64,000 bases of DNA from the NCBI GenBank assembly GCA_017548985.1, contig JAFYYW010000025.1, positions 1 to 64,000 of the forward strand. The letters are read 5' to 3'. The notes beneath the pieces were generated by a model. It saw only the letters and a list, made by a program, of their open reading frames with translations. It had not been told where the DNA came from and searched no databases. The translations under genes and the position numbers were made by a program. Shown here one piece after another: positions 61,665 to 64,000 of the stretch; the stretch's first letter is position 1; every line of letters begins with the position of its first letter. The stretch comes from Bacteroidales bacterium. GTDB taxonomy: Bacteria; Bacteroidota; Bacteroidia; Bacteroidales; UBA932.

Positions 61665-63665
61665 ATGGGTAAAACACTGAAATCACTATTCTTCGCCGCT
61701 TTAGTGGCGGCGTTCTTGCCTGTTATGGGCTTTGCCGCCAAATCATCTTGGACACTCTCCTCTCCGGACGGAAAGATCAAGACTGAGATAAAAGCAAATG
61801 GAAAGGTCTCATATTCAATCACTTTTAGGGGAAAGACCATCCTCAAGCCATCAGTAATAGCGATGAATCTTGACAACGGGACGGTTTTTGGGGAAGACAA
61901 AGTCAAGAATGTCCAGACCGGCAAGGTAGTCGAGAGCATCCCTGCCATCGCTTACAAGAAATCGGTAGTGGACAATGTTTACAATTCTTTGACTCTTAAC
62001 TTTAAAGACTACTCCATTGAGTTCCGGGCCTTCGATAACGCCGTTGCCTACAGGTTCATATCCACCGCGAAGAGAGGCAAGTTCAAGGTCAAATCAGAGC
62101 AGGTGGAACTCAATTTTCCCGAGGATTGGATGAGTTGGGTGCCCTTCGTCAACACAACTAAAATCGAGAGCTTTGAGACCCAGTTCGGAAACTCTTTCGA
62201 GAATTATTATGAGCACATAAACTTATCAGCCTGGGATCCCAAGCATCTGGCTTTCCTGCCGGTGGTCGTGGACGCCTCCAACGGAGTGAAGGTCCTTATC
62301 ACCGAGTCTGACCTGAGGGACTATCCTGGACTCTATCTTGACGGCCAGGGCAACAAGACCCTGAAAGGCGTCAATGCCCCGGTGCCCGACAAGATCGAGA
62401 TAGGTGGCCATAACAATCTTCAGGGCGTTGTCAAATCCCGCAAGAATTACATCGCGTCAGCCGAAGCTGGACGAAGCTTCCCCTGGAGAATAATCGGCGT
62501 GTTCGAGGATGAGAAAAACCTCGTGAACTCCGACCTTACCTGGCTTCTCGGCGAACCCGCCGACCAGGAAACCGACTGGAGCTGGATCAAGCCCGGCAAG
62601 GTGGCCTGGGACTGGTGGAACGACTGGAATATCTACGGTGTGGATTTCGAGTCCGGTGTCAACAACGAGACTTACAAATACTACATCGACTTCGCCTCAA
62701 AGCATGGCATCGAGTATGTCATCCTCGATGAGGGCTGGGCGGTCAACAAGAAGACCGACCTCTTCCAGATAGTTCCCGAGATCGATCTCAAGGAACTCAT
62801 CTCCTACGCCACATCCAAGAATGTCAGCTTGATCCTCTGGGCGGGCTACAAGGCCGTCGATAAAGACATCGAGGGTGTCTTCAAGCACTATTCGAAGATG
62901 GGCATCAAGGGCTTTAAGGTTGATTTCATGGACCGTGACGACCAGCTGGTCATGCAATTCTATGAGAATGTGGCCAAGACTGCCGCCAAGTATCACATGC
63001 TCATCGACTTCCACGGAGCTTTCAAGCCTTCAGGACTTGAGAGGACATATCCCAACATCATCAACTACGAGGGTGTGGCCGGTCTGGAGCAGATGAAATG
63101 GGGCGCCAAGGAATATGACCAGGTGACTTATGACGTGATCATCCCGTTCGTCAGGATGGCTGCCGGAAGGATGGATTACACCCAGGGAGCCATGATCAAC
63201 GCCACAAAGGGATATGCCTATCCTTACAACTCCATGCCGATGAGCCAGGGTACACGCTGCCGACAGCTTGCGGAATACGCCATCTTCGAGGCTCCTCTGA
63301 CGATGCTCTGTGACTCTCCCTCGAATTATATGGCCGAGCCTGAGTGCACTGACTTCATAGCCGCTTTCCCCACGACCTGGGACGAGACCGTTCCCGTCTG
63401 CGGCAAGATCGGTGAATATGTGGCCATAGCCCGCAGAAAGGGAAATGACTGGTATGTCGGAGCCCTTACCGGATGGGATGCCCGTGACCTTGTCCTCGAC
63501 CTCGGTTTCATCGGAAGCGGTAAAATGACCGTATTCCAGGATGGAGTCAATGCCCACAGGGCCGCCCGGGACTATAAGAAAGTGAATATGAACCTGCCTG
63601 TCGACGGCAAGGTCCACATCCACATGGCTCCTGGTGGAGGTTGGGTCGCCAAGATATCGAAATAG
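61665..63665 (+). CDS. GH97-family alpha-glycosidase
   Basis: A 666-residue exported glycoside hydrolase of family 97, the family of SusB alpha-glucosidase and a retaining alpha-galactosidase branch; calcium-dependent. Signal peptide to MGFAA, N-terminal beta-supersandwich (SWTLSSPDGKIKTEIKANGK, YRFISTAKRG, SWVPFVNTTK), TIM barrel with WDWWNDWNIYGVDF, EYVILDEGWAVNK, GIKGFKVDFMDRDDQ and LIDFHGAFKPSGLERTYPN, and a short C-terminal beta domain. The Asp in KVDFMDRDD could be the nucleophile of the retaining branch, but which mechanism applies cannot be settled by eye. It diverges from mutS over a 94-base gap; a weak TATTTTTA box lies at 61619-61626. A second secreted hydrolase gene follows 18 bases downstream. 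Confidence 0.9.
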   Translation: MGKTLKSLFFAALVAAFLPVMGFAAKSSWTLSSPDGKIKTEIKANGKVSYSITFRGKTILKPSVIAMNLDNGTVFGEDKVKNVQTGKVVESIPAIAYKKSVVDNVYNSLTLNFKDYSIEFRAFDNAVAYRFISTAKRGKFKVKSEQVELNFPEDWMSWVPFVNTTKIESFETQFGNSFENYYEHINLSAWDPKHLAFLPVVVDASNGVKVLITESDLRDYPGLYLDGQGNKTLKGVNAPVPDKIEIGGHNNLQGVVKSRKNYIASAEAGRSFPWRIIGVFEDEKNLVNSDLTWLLGEPADQETDWSWIKPGKVAWDWWNDWNIYGVDFESGVNNETYKYYIDFASKHGIEYVILDEGWAVNKKTDLFQIVPEIDLKELISYATSKNVSLILWAGYKAVDKDIEGVFKHYSKMGIKGFKVDFMDRDDQLVMQFYENVAKTAAKYHMLIDFHGAFKPSGLERTYPNIINYEGVAGLEQMKWGAKEYDQVTYDVIIPFVRMAAGRMDYTQGAMINATKGYAYPYNSMPMSQGTRCRQLAEYAIFEAPLTMLCDSPSNYMAEPECTDFIAAFPTTWDETVPVCGKIGEYVAIARRKGNDWYVGALTGWDARDLVLDLGFIGSGKMTVFQDGVNAHRAARDYKKVNMNLPVDGKVHIHMAPGGGWVAKISK

Positions 63666-63683
63666 CATCAGAACCTTTTGGTT

Positions 63684-64000
63684 ATGAGAAAGTTATTTAT
63701 GTTAATTATCTCCGCCGCGGCGCTGGTTCTTTCCGGCGCTGCCGCTGGGGCCAAGACAGAGGATCTCAGCGTCATGTCCTTCAACATAAACGGACAGGAG
63801 AAGGACGAGGCCGGGGATTTCAGCTGGGAAGCCCGCAAGAAAGGCTGCCTGAAAGCGATAAAGAAGTACGATCCCGATGTTTTGTTCCTCCAGGAGGCCT
63901 ACGCTTATCATAAGGCAGACCTGATGAAAGAGCTGAAAAAGCACATGTTGGTGGACCGGAGCTCCAAACCAGGACAGGTGGATCAGGATATCACCTTCAA
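63684..64000 (+). CDS. Endonuclease/exonuclease/phosphatase-family secreted protein, 3'-truncated
   Basis: First 105 residues of an exported protein; the gene runs off the window. Signal peptide (MRKLFMLIISAAALVLSGAAAGA), then the opening of the EEP fold: DLSVMSFNINGQ with the metal-binding Asn, AIKKYDPDVLFLQEAY with the metal-binding Glu. Secreted EEP proteins in Bacteroidales include phosphodiesterases, sphingomyelinase-like enzymes and nucleases, so the substrate is open. It begins 18 bases after the GH97 stop and is probably co-transcribed. Confidence 0.82.
   Translation, partial: MRKLFMLIISAAALVLSGAAAGAKTEDLSVMSFNINGQEKDEAGDFSWEARKKGCLKAIKKYDPDVLFLQEAYAYHKADLMKELKKHMLVDRSSKPGQVDQDITF

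Overview
The window is a continuous, gene-dense stretch of a Bacteroidales chromosome (phylum Bacteroidota). The evidence is a SusC/SusD pair, families GH92, GH97, GH116, GH2 and GH16, a SecD-SecF fusion, an S46 dipeptidyl-peptidase, a DUF4923-type lipoprotein, many lipoproteins and signal peptides, and -7 promoter boxes of the TAnnTTTG type used by the Bacteroides primary sigma factor in front of at least ten genes. Base composition is about half G+C or slightly above, and highly expressed genes (enolase, SusC/D, SecDF, the EF-G paralogue) use a stronger C-ending codon set. That would suit a gut or rumen Bacteroidales outside classical Bacteroides, but the species cannot be named from the sequence. 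I see no rRNA, tRNA, CRISPR array, insertion sequence or prophage.

Layout. Bases 1-5066 (+): a mannose operon made of a truncated GH92 alpha-mannosidase, a class I mannose-6-phosphate isomerase with a long N-terminal extension, and a ROK sugar kinase. 5042-6898 (-): a putative glycoside hydrolase overlapping the kinase tail. 7006-12833 (+): a small His-rich membrane protein followed by a CzcBAC-type metal efflux system. 12897-14270: enolase and its terminator, then a GH2 lipoprotein. 16875-21424 (-): aspartate ammonia-lyase and SecDF. 21564-23381 (+): a PD40/SPOR envelope protein. 23386-32281 (-): one long run of six close-packed or overlapping genes: two SGNH hydrolases, an MBOAT acyltransferase, a TlpA-like thioredoxin, a metallophosphoesterase and a second GH92. 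32349-34874 (+): a transglutaminase-like lipoprotein. 35041-41128 (+): a polysaccharide utilisation locus (SusC, SusD, GH16), facing a convergent GH116 (41135-43687). 43776-46198 (-): an EF-G2-like translation factor and a 64-residue protein. 46409-50729 (+): an XRE regulator behind a palindrome-rich upstream region, RNase HII, a DPP7-type S46 peptidase and a Mrp-type ATPase. 50768-52035: a serpin broken by one base. 52040-56936 (-): glycosyltransferase, YfhO-like membrane protein, an EF-hand/amphipathic-repeat protein and a DUF4923-type lipoprotein. 57000-61570 (-): MutS followed by a fused S51 peptidase/ATP-grasp protein. 61665-64000 (+): GH97 and the start of an endonuclease/exonuclease/phosphatase-family protein.

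How the genes work together. Much of the window is glycan foraging. GH92, isomerase and kinase form a possible mannose route into glycolysis. SusCD with GH16 and GH116 suggests beta-glucan use. GH2 and GH97 attack other glycosides. The MBOAT and paired SGNH proteins resemble an exopolysaccharide O-acetylation module. Peptide use (S46 peptidase) and aspartate catabolism (AspA to fumarate) fit an amino-acid- and sugar-fermenting anaerobe.

Most unusual items: the S51 peptidase/ATP-grasp fusion behind mutS, the EF-G paralogue lacking the catalytic GTPase histidine, the single-base serpin frameshift, a dispersed palindromic repeat translated inside a metallophosphoesterase leader, a perfect 12-bp inverted repeat in a GH92 leader, the nested palindromes before the XRE gene, and terminators placed inside the 3' coding ends of convergent genes.
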